Part shown: positions 41,406 to 50,694 of the stretch, piece after piece
Numbering within the stretch: position 1 is the first letter of the stretch
Layout: the number at the start of each line of letters is the position of its first letter
From: Endoryza foliicola
GTDB taxonomy: Bacteria; Bacteroidota; Bacteroidia; Chitinophagales; Chitinophagaceae
Length of the DNA stretch: 64,000 bases
NCBI GenBank assembly: GCA_965226965.1
Contig: OZ245715.1
Coordinates: forward strand, 682,001-746,000
Reading direction: 5' to 3'
Position numbers and translations under genes: made by a program
Notes under the pieces: model-generated
What the model was told of the DNA's origin: nothing
Database searches by the model: none
Seen by the model: the letters and a program-made list of their open reading frames with translations, nothing else

Positions 41406-43718
41406 ATGATCTCAAAAAAATTAGGCGTTATTGCATGCTTTACCGGAATGGTTTTGGCGGCTTCTTGCTTCTCAAGCGGAAACAGTCCTGAACTCCCCGA
41501 CCAGGTAAGCTATAATTTCCACATCAGACCCATTTTCTCCGATAAATGCTTTGCATGTCACGGTCCGGATGCAGGCCACCGCAAGGCGGGACTTCGACTC
41601 GATATTGCAGATAGTGCATACGCTCCTCTAAAGGAAACAAAAGGTGCTTTTGCGCTAAAACCCGGAGACCCCGATGCATCGGAAGTTTACCTACGTGTTA
41701 GTTCAAAAGACACTACCTATCAAATGCCGACACCTGAATCGCATTTAGGTGCATTAACCGAGTATGAAGTGGCATTGGTTAAAAAGTGGATCAAACAAGG
41801 TGCTCGATACGAAAAACACTGGGCTTTTATCCAACCTAAAAAAGCAAGTCCTCCCGATGTTTCTTCTGATTGGGTAAAAAATGACATCGATAAGTTCATC
41901 TATCAAGAACTCGATCGCAGAGATTTAGAGCCAAACGAAGAAGCCGATAAAGAGCGATTACTCAAGCGAGTTAGCCTAGATGTTACAGGTCTTGTACCGA
42001 CTCCTGAAGAAACGCAAGCTTTTGTAAACGATAAATCGGACAACGCATACGAAAAACAAGTAGATCGATTGTTGGCGCAACCCCAATACGGTGAAAAAAT
42101 GGCTGTGTATTGGATGGACCTTGCTCGTTATGCCGATAGTTATGGATATCAAGATGATAATGTTCGTACGCAATGGCCCTGGCGCGATTGGGTGATTCAT
42201 GCTTTTAACAGCAACATGCATTACGATCAATTCCTCACCTATCAAATTGCCGGAGATATGTTGCCGAATGCAACGAAAGAACAGCAACTGGCTACCGGCT
42301 TTTTTAGAAACCATAAGTATACGGAAGAAGGCGGGGTGATTGATGAAGAATACAGAATTGAATACCTTTTAGATAAGACAAAGACATTTGGTAAAGGCAT
42401 ACTCGGACTTACGATTGAATGTGCTCAATGTCACGATCACAAGTATGATCCTTTTAGTCAGAAGGATTATTATCAAATGCTCGCGTTCTTCAATAATACG
42501 TATGAAGTAGGATATGAGGGCGATGTGAGCATTTCAAAACCTGCTAAAAATCCTTTGATAAAAATTACACAAGAGGATCGAAACAGCCTGTTGAAATTCA
42601 TTAATTGGAAAGACACTTCTGCCTTGACCGTTTCTGTAATGGGCGAGTTGAAAGATTCGGTAAGAAAAACCTTTACTCTTAAAAGAGGTGTTTACAATTT
42701 GCCCGACCAAGAAGTACAACCGCAAGCTTTACCGGCCGTGATGAAATTCGATCAAAAGAAATTTCCATCGAATCGACTTGGTTTAGCAGAATGGACGGTT
42801 GATAAGAACAATCCGCTTACAGCAAGAGTATTTGTGAATCAGATTTGGCAAGAATTGTTTGGAAGAGGGATTGTTAAAACAGTAGGCGATTTTGGTATGC
42901 AAGGTGAATTGCCTTCTCATCCCGCATTGCTCGATTGGTTGGCGGTAGATTTCATGGAACACAACTGGGATGTTAAACATTTAATCAAGCAAATATTAAT
43001 GTCGGCCACGTATCGTCAGTCGGCTAAAACTACAGCTGAAAAGCAAGAAAAAGATCCGGAGAACATCTACTTATCACATGCGCCTCGCGTGAGAGTGAAA
43101 GCAGAATTGGTGAGAGACATTGTACTTTCATCCAGTGGTATGTTGGTGAAGGAGATTGGTGGTCCGAGCGTGAAGCCCTATCAACCCAAAGGATTATGGG
43201 AAGCTGCTACTTCAGGACGCGGTGCATTGGCAAGTTATAGACAAGATCACGGAGATGCTTTGTATAGAAGAGGATTGTACACTTTCATCAAATTAACAGT
43301 GCCTCCGCCATCAATGATCTTATTTGATGCCAGCAACCGTGATCAATGCGAAGTAAAGAGGTCTAAGACCAATACACCGTTACAAGCCTTGATGATGCTC
43401 AATGATCCTACGGTTTTGGAAGCCTCACGTGTATTAGCACAGAAAATAGTAAGCAGCGGAACAGACGGAGAGAAAGCGGTTGAAAATGCATTCGAGCGAA
43501 TTGTATGTAGAAAGCCAAGTTCAAAAGAATTGCAAGTGTTGAGTTCTTATTACCAAGATCAACTTCAACAATTCACTTCTAAAAAACTCAATGCAGCGCT
43601 TACTTTAAAAGCCGGAGAATATCCGCAAGATCCGAAATTGGATCAGAACAAATTAGCGGCTCTGATGAAAACGATTACTACCATTTATAATTTGGAAGAA
43701 ACCATTACAAAATCATAG
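41406..43718 (+). CDS. planctomycete-type cytochrome c / DUF1549 / DUF1553 lipoprotein
   Basis: 770 residues from the ATG at 41406 (a TTG 12 bases earlier is less likely). A lipoprotein signal ends at VLAASC. Three family domains follow: PSCyt1 with the haem motif CFACHGPDAGHRKAGLRLD (about 46-64), PSCyt2/DUF1549 (IDKFIYQELDRRDLEPNEEAD onward, with a second CxxCH in ECAQCHDHKYDPF), and PSD1/DUF1553 (FVNQIWQELFGRGIV; SNRDQCEVKRSKTNTPLQALMMLNDP). Such proteins are typical of Planctomycetes and some Bacteroidota and pair with DUF1501 partners. A redox role in polysaccharide breakdown at the cell envelope is inferred. First gene of a six-gene operon. Confidence 0.88.
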   Translation: MISKKLGVIACFTGMVLAASCFSSGNSPELPDQVSYNFHIRPIFSDKCFACHGPDAGHRKAGLRLDIADSAYAPLKETKGAFALKPGDPDASEVYLRVSSKDTTYQMPTPESHLGALTEYEVALVKKWIKQGARYEKHWAFIQPKKASPPDVSSDWVKNDIDKFIYQELDRRDLEPNEEADKERLLKRVSLDVTGLVPTPEETQAFVNDKSDNAYEKQVDRLLAQPQYGEKMAVYWMDLARYADSYGYQDDNVRTQWPWRDWVIHAFNSNMHYDQFLTYQIAGDMLPNATKEQQLATGFFRNHKYTEEGGVIDEEYRIEYLLDKTKTFGKGILGLTIECAQCHDHKYDPFSQKDYYQMLAFFNNTYEVGYEGDVSISKPAKNPLIKITQEDRNSLLKFINWKDTSALTVSVMGELKDSVRKTFTLKRGVYNLPDQEVQPQALPAVMKFDQKKFPSNRLGLAEWTVDKNNPLTARVFVNQIWQELFGRGIVKTVGDFGMQGELPSHPALLDWLAVDFMEHNWDVKHLIKQILMSATYRQSAKTTAEKQEKDPENIYLSHAPRVRVKAELVRDIVLSSSGMLVKEIGGPSVKPYQPKGLWEAATSGRGALASYRQDHGDALYRRGLYTFIKLTVPPPSMILFDASNRDQCEVKRSKTNTPLQALMMLNDPTVLEASRVLAQKIVSSGTDGEKAVENAFERIVCRKPSSKELQVLSSYYQDQLQQFTSKKLNAALTLKAGEYPQDPKLDQNKLAALMKTITTIYNLEETITKS

Positions 43719-43720
43719 TT

Positions 43721-45169
43721 ATGGCAAAAGAATTTTTGGAACACCATCTGAATATGAACCGTCGCCGCTTTTTGTCGCGATTGGGAGTGGGCGTTGGAAG
43801 TGTGGCTTTGGGATCATTGATGATCCCCGATCTATTCGGATCAAAAGAAAAAGATGCGCTCGTTGCAGGCTTGCCCCATTTTGCGCCGAAAGCAAAACGC
43901 ATCATTTATCTTTTCCAAAACGGTGCTCCTTCGCAATTAGACTTGTTTGATTATAAGCCTAAGCTGATTGAGATGTTTGGAGAAGACCTCCCGGCTTCCA
44001 TTCGAATGGGACAACGCTTGACCGGTATGACTGCCAACCAGGCAAAATTCCCCTTGGCGCCATCAGCGTTTAAATTTGATCAGTATGGTCAATCACGTGC
44101 TTGGATAAGCGAATTATTGCCGCATACGGCTAGTGTAGTAGATGAACTTTGTATCATCAAGAGTATGTATACAGAAGCCATCAATCACGATCCAGCTTTG
44201 ACCTTCTTCCAAACAGGTGCTCAGGTGGGTAACAGGCCTAGTATGGGTTCTTGGTTGAGTTATGGATTGGGAAGTGAGAATAAAAATCTACCGGCATTCT
44301 GCGTGTTGTTATCAAGAGGTAAGGGTAATGGTCAAGGAGTATATTCTAAGTTGTGGTCGAATGGTTTCTTAGATTCAGTGCACCAAGGTGTTCAATTCAG
44401 TAGTGGCGATCATCCGGTTCTTTATTTGAATGATCCCGAAAGTGTGAGCAAAGAGGATCGAAGAAAAATGTTGGATAAATTATCGGAGTTGAACCAAGAT
44501 TCTTACAATGAATTCGGAGATCCGGAAATCACAACCAAGATTCAACAATACGAAATGGCGTACCGCATGCAAACAGCGGTTCCTGATATTACAGACTTAA
44601 GCAAAGAACCAGAAAGCATTGTAAAAATGTACGGTCCCGATTGTTTGGTGCCCGGTACTTTTGCTGCAAACTGTTTGTTGGCGAGAAAGCTTTCAGAAAA
44701 CGGGGTTCGTTTTGTACAGCTGTACCATCAAGGTTGGGATGCACATGATAATTTACCGGGGCAAATGAAGGGTCAGTGTCAAGATGTGGATCAAGCATCG
44801 GCAGCATTGATTACTGATTTAAAACAAAGAGGCTTGTTAGATGAAACCTTGGTGATTTGGGGTGGGGAGTTTGGAAGAACCAACTATTGTCAAGGTAAAT
44901 TAGAGAAAGAAAATTATGGTCGCGATCACCATCCGCGTTGCTTTACCATTTGGATGGCCGGTGGTGGTGTGAAGCCCGGAGTTGTGTATGGAGAAACAGA
45001 TGATTTTGGATACAATATTGTGAAAGATCCGGTGCACGTGCACGATTTGCATGCAACTATTCTTCATTTAATGGGACTGAATCACGAAGAACTGACCTAC
45101 AAACATCTTGGACGTCGTTACCGCTTGACTGATGTATCCGGTAATCTCGTAAAAGGCATTATTGCTTAA
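43721..45169 (+). CDS. DUF1501 family protein (sulfatase-like fold, Tat-exported)
   Basis: 482 residues. A Tat signal with MNRRRFLSRLGVG (twin Arg) at about 12-24 precedes the DUF1501 domain, recognised by RIIYLFQNGAPSQLDLFDYKP, YLMDP-like SMYTEAINHDPA, GSWLSYGLGSEN, VQLYHQGWDAHDN, and LVIWGGEFGRTNYCQG followed by GRDHHPRCFTIWMAGGGV. The domain is related to the alkaline phosphatase/sulfatase fold, but the nucleophile Ser/Cys is not evident. It starts two bases after its DUF1553 partner. Exported, probably membrane-attached or periplasmic; activity not established. Confidence 0.9.
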   Translation: MAKEFLEHHLNMNRRRFLSRLGVGVGSVALGSLMIPDLFGSKEKDALVAGLPHFAPKAKRIIYLFQNGAPSQLDLFDYKPKLIEMFGEDLPASIRMGQRLTGMTANQAKFPLAPSAFKFDQYGQSRAWISELLPHTASVVDELCIIKSMYTEAINHDPALTFFQTGAQVGNRPSMGSWLSYGLGSENKNLPAFCVLLSRGKGNGQGVYSKLWSNGFLDSVHQGVQFSSGDHPVLYLNDPESVSKEDRRKMLDKLSELNQDSYNEFGDPEITTKIQQYEMAYRMQTAVPDITDLSKEPESIVKMYGPDCLVPGTFAANCLLARKLSENGVRFVQLYHQGWDAHDNLPGQMKGQCQDVDQASAALITDLKQRGLLDETLVIWGGEFGRTNYCQGKLEKENYGRDHHPRCFTIWMAGGGVKPGVVYGETDDFGYNIVKDPVHVHDLHATILHLMGLNHEELTYKHLGRRYRLTDVSGNLVKGIIA

Positions 45170-45170
45170 T

Positions 45171-46205
45171 ATGAAAAGAAGAACTTTCCTTCAAAACTCA
45201 TTGTTGACCGGTGCCGGTTTAGCAATGTCTCCATTGGTAAACGCCTTTCCAACTCAAGACACCATTCTTGGATACGGCAACAAGCGTTACAAAATTGACA
45301 CAAAATGGAGCAAGGCCGATGCCATGAAAAATCCGGTAAAGGATTGTCATGAAATGGTTCAAGACAAAAAAGGCCGTATTTTTTTGTTGACCAATGAAAC
45401 AAAGAACAACGTAATCATCTATGATAAATCGGGCAATCTGCTCGACAGCTGGGGCTCCGAATATCCTGGAGCACATGGTTTAACATTGTTCGATGAAAAT
45501 GGCGAGGAGGTATTGTTCATTTGCGACAACAATCGTCATCAGGTAGTTAAAACAACCTTGAGTGGAAGAGTTTTAATGACGCTGGATTATCCTAAAGAAA
45601 CAGGAATGTATGCGAAACAGGAAGAATACATTCCAACAGAAACGGCCATTGCGCCGAATGGTGATATTTATGTAGCAGATGGATATGGTAAGGACTTTAT
45701 CATACAGTACAATTCAAAAGGACAGTATATCCGGCATTTTGGAGGAAGAGGATCAGGAGCTGAATTTGTAAAAAATGCCCACGGTGTTTGCATTGATGCG
45801 CGAGATGCATCACATCCGGTGTTGATTGTAACATCGAGAGAAGAGAATGCATTCAAACGTTATGAAATGGACGGCACCTATATTGACACCATTGCGCTTC
45901 CGGGTGCATGGGTATGCAGGCCGGTAATTAAAGGTGACTATTTGTATGCAGCTGTGCTACAGAGTCAGAGCAGGCTTTGGCAGCAGTCGGGTTTTGTTAC
46001 CATTCTTGATAAGAACAATAAAGTGGTTTCAAACATTGCAGGAAGTGAACCCACGTATAAGAGCAATCAATTGCAAGAAATGTATCAAACCATAAAAGTG
46101 TTCGATTATCCGCACGATGTATGCGTGGATGATGAGGAAAACTTATATGTGGCTCAATGGAATTCAGGGAAAGTATATCCTTATAAATTAAGACCGATTG
46201 CGTAA
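45171..46205 (+). CDS. Tat-exported NHL/six-bladed beta-propeller protein
   Basis: 344 residues from the ATG at 45171, one base after the DUF1501 stop; an in-frame TTG nine bases upstream overlaps that stop and is rejected. A signal with KRRTFLQNSLLTGAGLAMS is Tat-like. The mature part repeats NHL-type blades: AIAPNGDIYVADGYGKDFIIQYNSKG, HGVCIDARDASHPVLIVTSREENAF, DVCVDDEENLYVAQWNSGKVY. The family includes peptidylglycine-lyase-like and 6-bladed propeller proteins. It could bind ligand or cofactor for the neighbouring redox proteins. It shares TAATG with the next gene. Confidence 0.83.
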   Translation: MKRRTFLQNSLLTGAGLAMSPLVNAFPTQDTILGYGNKRYKIDTKWSKADAMKNPVKDCHEMVQDKKGRIFLLTNETKNNVIIYDKSGNLLDSWGSEYPGAHGLTLFDENGEEVLFICDNNRHQVVKTTLSGRVLMTLDYPKETGMYAKQEEYIPTETAIAPNGDIYVADGYGKDFIIQYNSKGQYIRHFGGRGSGAEFVKNAHGVCIDARDASHPVLIVTSREENAFKRYEMDGTYIDTIALPGAWVCRPVIKGDYLYAAVLQSQSRLWQQSGFVTILDKNNKVVSNIAGSEPTYKSNQLQEMYQTIKVFDYPHDVCVDDEENLYVAQWNSGKVYPYKLRPIA

Positions 46206-46987
46206 TGAGATTTTTGTGTTTTATTCTTTTAATGTTGACTTCTTATACTGTTTTAGCTCAAGACAGTTTTCAATTGGCACCCCTAATTGTGAGATACAGT
46301 TCTTTGTTTTACAAAAAGTCGGCTAAAGTTCGATTGGAATTTAACCAACCGCAAACACAGATATACTATACAACAGATGGATCTGAACCTAGTTTAACGG
46401 CCCCACGCGCACGAAAGCATATTTATTTGACCGGCGATCGAGTACAACTAAAAGCATTATCGGCCGGAAAAGGCTTTATACCTTCTAAGGTTGTAAGTGT
46501 GGTTTTTGCAAAAACCGGCTACACAATCAAAGCGATTGAAACCTCGCCTACCAATCCAAAATATCCCGGAACGGGCAGTTCTTTGTTTGATGCAAAGAGT
46601 GGAACAGGTTCACATCAAGATTCGGCATGGAAAGGATTCGACAGCGATTCGATTTCGTTTACAATTGAGTTTGTGCAACCTCGCCAAGTGCATACGGTAA
46701 GCTTACATGTTTTGGAAAATCAGGCCGCTTGGATTTTCTTACCCAAAGCAGTATCCATTTATAGTATTGATAAGAATGGCATCGAAGCCTGGGAAACAAG
46801 TATTGATATCAATGCTACGGAACAGCACAATGGTGCTACGGGTCAATTTGTAGATATAAAACTTCCGAGAAATTTATATGGGTCCAAAATAAAGGTTGTA
46901 GCTGCTGCTGTTACCAAAATACCTGAATGGCACGATGGTAAGGGCTTGCACGCATGGTTTTTCATTGATGAAATAAATGTTTATTAA
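46205..46987 (+). CDS. exported protein with chitobiase C-terminal-type and discoidin-like domains
   Basis: 260 residues, signal peptide (about 1-19, cleaved after VLAQ). Residues about 35-100 hold a CHB_HEX_C-type module (IYYTTDGSEPSLTAPRARKH), and 110-260 a discoidin-like module ending IPEWHDGKGLHAWFFIDEINVY. Both are sugar- or surface-binding accessories of chitin-degrading enzymes. The two modules closely resemble the C-terminal quarter of the next protein (TTDGTEPDSLK; LPKWHSGKGEKGWAFIDEVFIN), so the gene arose by duplication or fission. The start shares one base with the previous stop. Confidence 0.8.
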   Translation: MRFLCFILLMLTSYTVLAQDSFQLAPLIVRYSSLFYKKSAKVRLEFNQPQTQIYYTTDGSEPSLTAPRARKHIYLTGDRVQLKALSAGKGFIPSKVVSVVFAKTGYTIKAIETSPTNPKYPGTGSSLFDAKSGTGSHQDSAWKGFDSDSISFTIEFVQPRQVHTVSLHVLENQAAWIFLPKAVSIYSIDKNGIEAWETSIDINATEQHNGATGQFVDIKLPRNLYGSKIKVVAAAVTKIPEWHDGKGLHAWFFIDEINVY

Positions 46988-46989
46988 GT

Positions 46990-49137
46990 ATGACACGATT
47001 GCGCAGCATCATTTTTACACTATTAATTGGAATTACAGCGCTACTTTTTTTTCTAGTGTTGTTCGATAGCAGTTTGCAGGTGCCTGCCTTTATTCAAGTA
47101 TTTGGAAGAATGCATCCAATGATACTGCACTTTCCAATTGTTTTGATTTTTTTTAGTGTCATTACTTATTTCTTCCTTGAACCAAAAAAGATCATTTCAA
47201 AAGAACTGAGCGATACCCTCATTTTGTTAACTGCTTTTTTCACTGAACTTACGTCCCTGTTTGGTTTGTTTCTATCTCAAGAGCCCGGATATGAAGGAGA
47301 TACTTTGGTTCGCCATAAGTGGTTTGGAATTATTTTGTCTGCACTTACACTTTGCTGGTATTTATTTCGTGATAAGCTGAATGCAAATAGTCTTCTTCCT
47401 AAAGTAAAGTGGATCCTTAGTCCATTGCTTGTGATCATCGTTGTGATCGTTGCACATTTAGGGGCCAATATCACGCACGGTGAGGATTTTGTGTTTGCTC
47501 CTTTACAGTCTGATAAGCAAAAGCCCGAAGTATCTTTTGATCAGGCCTTGGTTTTCGCCGATGTAATTCAGCCCATACTTGATGCAAAATGCGTAACCTG
47601 TCATAATACAAAGAAGAGCAAGGGCGAGTTGGTTATGGAAACGATGGAAGACCTTTTAAAGGGAGGCAAATCGGGTGCCTTGTGGGACAGCGCCAACCCT
47701 ACTGCCAGTCTTTTGTTGAAGCGAATTCATTTACCTGAAACGGATAAGAAACACATGCCGCCGCCGGGAAAGCCATCGCTAACGGACGAGGAGATGGTGC
47801 TCTTGGGTGCGTGGATCAATTCAGGCGCTTCCTTTACCCAGAAACTTTCTGCCTTACCTGAAACAGATACATTGCGATTATTGGCGGCAAGTAAATTCGA
47901 CAAGTCTTCTATTAAAACCTATACCTTCCAGCCGGCCGATGCAGGAACAATTGCCAAGCTAAACAATAGTAATAGAGTGATCACAGCTATTGCATTGCAA
48001 AGTCCGGCTTTACTGGTTCACTTCTATAATGCACCCTTCTACAATCAAGCAGCTTTGAAAGAATTGGAACCTGTTGGTAAGCAAATTGTGGAGTTGGATT
48101 TGAATAAAATGCCGGTTACGGATGAAGACTTAAAAGTAATTGCAGGCTTTACTAATTTGGAGCGATTGCACTTGAACTTTACGAATGTTACTACATCCGG
48201 TATCAATGCTTTGCAGGGACTCAAGAAATTGGAAATGCTCAGTTTAACGGGTACTAAAACAGATGCAGGTTTAGTAAATGCGGTAGCCCCCTTAAAAAGT
48301 TTAAAAAACCTGGTAGCTTGGAATACAGGATTAGAAAAAGATCAAGTGGCAGCTCTAAAAAAATCGAATCCCGACTTATTGGTTGAATTGGGTTACAAGA
48401 ACGATACCTTGGTAATGCAACTACCCTCTCCTGTAATTTTGAACGAAGAGACTACTATAATTGAGCCACAGCTATTGAAGATGAAGCATTATATCAATGG
48501 TGCAGTGATTCGTTATACAACGGATGGAACAGAGCCCGATAGTTTGAAGTCGAAGGTTTATGATGGAAAGGAGATGATAACCGGTACTATGGCTATTAAA
48601 GCGAAGGCGTTCAAGCCGGGCTGGCACAGCAGCGCATTGGTGTCGCAGTATTTTTATAAGAGTACCTATCGCCCCGATAGCGTAGTGTTGACCTTACCCT
48701 CGGATCCAAAATATGGCTCTACCGGTCCAAAAGCCTTGTTCGATTTGATCAAAGGGGAGAATAATTTCGCGGGCGGACAGTGGTTGGGATATCAGAACAA
48801 TGATATGGAAGCGCTTGCTTTTTTCAACAAACCTGTGACAATAAAAGAACTCGCTGTTAGTACTTTGAGCAGCGTTAGTAGCTATATATTTCCTCCTCTA
48901 AAGATTGAAGTTTGGGGTGGCACCAATTCAAAGGATTTAAAGTTAATTGGAACCATTGCACCCAAACAGCCTGCCGCATATGAAGCCCCTCAAGTAGTGC
49001 CTTTCTATTTGAGCTTTGAGCCAAAAACGGTGCAATGCATCAAACTCAAAGCAGTTCCTGTTTCAAAACTTCCCAAATGGCATAGCGGGAAAGGCGAGAA
49101 GGGATGGGCCTTTATTGATGAAGTATTTATTAACTAA
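46990..49137 (+). CDS. membrane planctomycete-type cytochrome c with leucine-rich repeats and chitobiase C-type domain
   Basis: 715 residues. Four or five transmembrane helices occupy about 8-160 (a DUF2231-like bundle). A PSCyt1-like domain follows with CVTCHNTKKSKGELVM near 202 and MPPPGKPSLTDEEMVLLGAWINSGA. Residues about 370-470 are leucine-rich repeats (LERLHLNFTNVTTSGINALQGLKKLEMLSLTGT), then a CHB_HEX_C-type domain (VIRYTTDGTEPDSLKSKVYDG) and a discoidin-like end. The mix of membrane, haem, repeat and glycan-binding domains suggests electron transfer linked to surface polysaccharide metabolism. It starts two bases after the previous gene. Confidence 0.82.
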   Translation: MTRLRSIIFTLLIGITALLFFLVLFDSSLQVPAFIQVFGRMHPMILHFPIVLIFFSVITYFFLEPKKIISKELSDTLILLTAFFTELTSLFGLFLSQEPGYEGDTLVRHKWFGIILSALTLCWYLFRDKLNANSLLPKVKWILSPLLVIIVVIVAHLGANITHGEDFVFAPLQSDKQKPEVSFDQALVFADVIQPILDAKCVTCHNTKKSKGELVMETMEDLLKGGKSGALWDSANPTASLLLKRIHLPETDKKHMPPPGKPSLTDEEMVLLGAWINSGASFTQKLSALPETDTLRLLAASKFDKSSIKTYTFQPADAGTIAKLNNSNRVITAIALQSPALLVHFYNAPFYNQAALKELEPVGKQIVELDLNKMPVTDEDLKVIAGFTNLERLHLNFTNVTTSGINALQGLKKLEMLSLTGTKTDAGLVNAVAPLKSLKNLVAWNTGLEKDQVAALKKSNPDLLVELGYKNDTLVMQLPSPVILNEETTIIEPQLLKMKHYINGAVIRYTTDGTEPDSLKSKVYDGKEMITGTMAIKAKAFKPGWHSSALVSQYFYKSTYRPDSVVLTLPSDPKYGSTGPKALFDLIKGENNFAGGQWLGYQNNDMEALAFFNKPVTIKELAVSTLSSVSSYIFPPLKIEVWGGTNSKDLKLIGTIAPKQPAAYEAPQVVPFYLSFEPKTVQCIKLKAVPVSKLPKWHSGKGEKGWAFIDEVFIN

Positions 49138-49154
49138 ACTTAAAGTGAGATCAC

Positions 49155-50258
49155 ATGAATTTCAGAATGGCGGGTATTAAATGCCTAATGGCATTTGCTT
49201 TTTTATTGGTATTTGTTGCGCCATCTTCGGCTCAAACCAAAAAACCGGATGTTATTGCTTATTATACCGGTAATGATACCGTAATCAATGCCTATTCCGT
49301 AAAATCACTTACACATATCATTTATAGCTTTTTGCATTTAAATGGAGATACGTTGGCCTTTGGAAGCGATCGCCAACGTCAGATTTTAAAAGCACTTACA
49401 GATCTAAAGAAGCAAAATCCTCAACTTAAAGTTATGGTGGCGCTTGGTGGTTGGGGTGGATGTGCTCCTTGTTCAGAAGTTTTTTCCCGTGATACCGGCA
49501 GGGCAAAATTTGTGGCCAGCGTTCGTCGAATCATGGATAATTACAATGCTGATGGATTGGATCTAGATTGGGAATATCCCGTTATTGAAGGTTATCCGGG
49601 CCACTCAAGAAGCCTTGCTGATAAAGACAATTTTACAGATCTCATTCGAAAATTGCGTAAATCGATAGGAAAGGGTCGCGAGATAAGTTTTGCTGCAGGT
49701 GGATTTACGGCATTTGTAGATTCGGCGATTGATTGGAAAGCGGTAATGCCGTTGGTAGATCGCGTTAACCTCATGAGTTATGATTTGGTAAGCGGTTTTA
49801 GCAGAGTAACCGGTCATCACACTCCGCTGTATTCGAATAAAGATCAAAAAGAGTCGGGAGATAATGGCGTGAAGCTATTGATGAAAGCCGGAGTACCCGC
49901 ATCAAAAATAGTATTGGGTGCAGCTTTCTATGCTCGTGCTTGGGCCAATGTTTCAGCTGATAGAAACGGCATATATCAGTCCGGGGTGTTTTTAGATTTC
50001 GTACCGTATAAGATCTTGTATTCAAAATATCCCGATGCAGATGGGTATGTAACCTATACAGATCCGGTTTCAAAAGCCATTTGGCGTTATAGCGCTGAGA
50101 AGAAAATCTTCATGACATTCGATGACCCTACTTCCATCAAAGCAAAAACAGAATATTGTAAAAAGCTGAAATTAGGAGGCATTATGTTTTGGGAACTCAC
50201 ACTAGACAAGCCGGAATCCGGATTACTTGATGTGATTACTAAAACCCTAGGAAAGTAA
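49155..50258 (+). CDS. GH18 chitinase-like glycoside hydrolase
   Basis: 367 residues with a signal peptide (about 1-27, cleaved near SSAQ). The GH18 active-site strand DGLDLDWEYP (about 135-144, DxxDxDxE with the catalytic Glu) is intact, preceded by KVMVALGGWGG. Later conserved strands are VNLMSYDLVSGF and KIVLGAAFYARAW, and GGIMFWELTLD near the end. It should hydrolyse beta-1,4-GlcNAc links in chitin or related glycans, outside the cytoplasm. Last gene of the operon begun at 41406, 17 bases after its neighbour, which fits the chitobiase-type domains upstream. A strong terminator follows. Confidence 0.92.
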   Translation: MNFRMAGIKCLMAFAFLLVFVAPSSAQTKKPDVIAYYTGNDTVINAYSVKSLTHIIYSFLHLNGDTLAFGSDRQRQILKALTDLKKQNPQLKVMVALGGWGGCAPCSEVFSRDTGRAKFVASVRRIMDNYNADGLDLDWEYPVIEGYPGHSRSLADKDNFTDLIRKLRKSIGKGREISFAAGGFTAFVDSAIDWKAVMPLVDRVNLMSYDLVSGFSRVTGHHTPLYSNKDQKESGDNGVKLLMKAGVPASKIVLGAAFYARAWANVSADRNGIYQSGVFLDFVPYKILYSKYPDADGYVTYTDPVSKAIWRYSAEKKIFMTFDDPTSIKAKTEYCKKLKLGGIMFWELTLDKPESGLLDVITKTLGK

Positions 50259-50283
50259 TTTGGAAAACCGTTATAAACGAAGG

Positions 50284-50312
50284 GCGGATTGATGATTCAA
50301 TCCGCTTTTTAT
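50284..50312. terminator. bidirectional intrinsic terminator after the chitinase gene
   Basis: GCGGATTGA (50284-50292), loop TGAT, TCAATCCGC (50297-50305), T run. Also ends the convergent ArsC-like gene. Confidence 0.9.
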
Positions 50313-50662
50313 TTTACGGCAAGTGATAGTTTCTCAACCGTTTTTTTGTCGTTACCAACAAAGATCTCTTTGCCAATAATAACAACCGGGCGTTTAAGAA
50401 AGGTATACTCTTCCAAAATATACTTGCGGTAATCCTTTTCGCTTAGCGCCTTGTCTTTCAACCCTAATTCCTTGTATTTGAGCGCTTTTCTGCTAAAAAG
50501 AGCCTCATAAGAGCCTGCCATTTCCTTCATTTGATCCAATTGTTCCGGACTGATCTTTTCGATCTTAATATCCTGCATCTCAAATTTTTGCGGTGTGATA
50601 CCGGTTTCTTGGATAATGCGTTGGTTGGTGCTGCAAGTGCCCAAATGATAAATCTTCTTCAT
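50309..50662 (-). CDS. ArsC/Spx-family thioredoxin-fold protein
   Basis: 117 residues, standard for the ArsC family. The N-terminal IYHLGTCSTNQRII has a single active-site cysteine (CxxN, not CxxC), and the C-terminal half has FLKRPVVIIGKEIFVGND, the cis-Pro loop of ArsC/Spx/YffB proteins. Members act as arsenate reductases, oxidative-stress regulators or glutathione-linked reductases; with one Cys and no ars genes nearby, the specific role is open. Cytoplasmic, convergent with the chitinase operon. Divergent from the sigma factor gene, with 32 bases between starts. Confidence 0.85.
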   Translation of the reverse strand: MKKIYHLGTCSTNQRIIQETGITPQKFEMQDIKIEKISPEQLDQMKEMAGSYEALFSRKALKYKELGLKDKALSEKDYRKYILEEYTFLKRPVVIIGKEIFVGNDKKTVEKLSLAVK

Positions 50663-50694
50663 ACTAATTTAATTCCTGTTGTAATATTTTTGCG

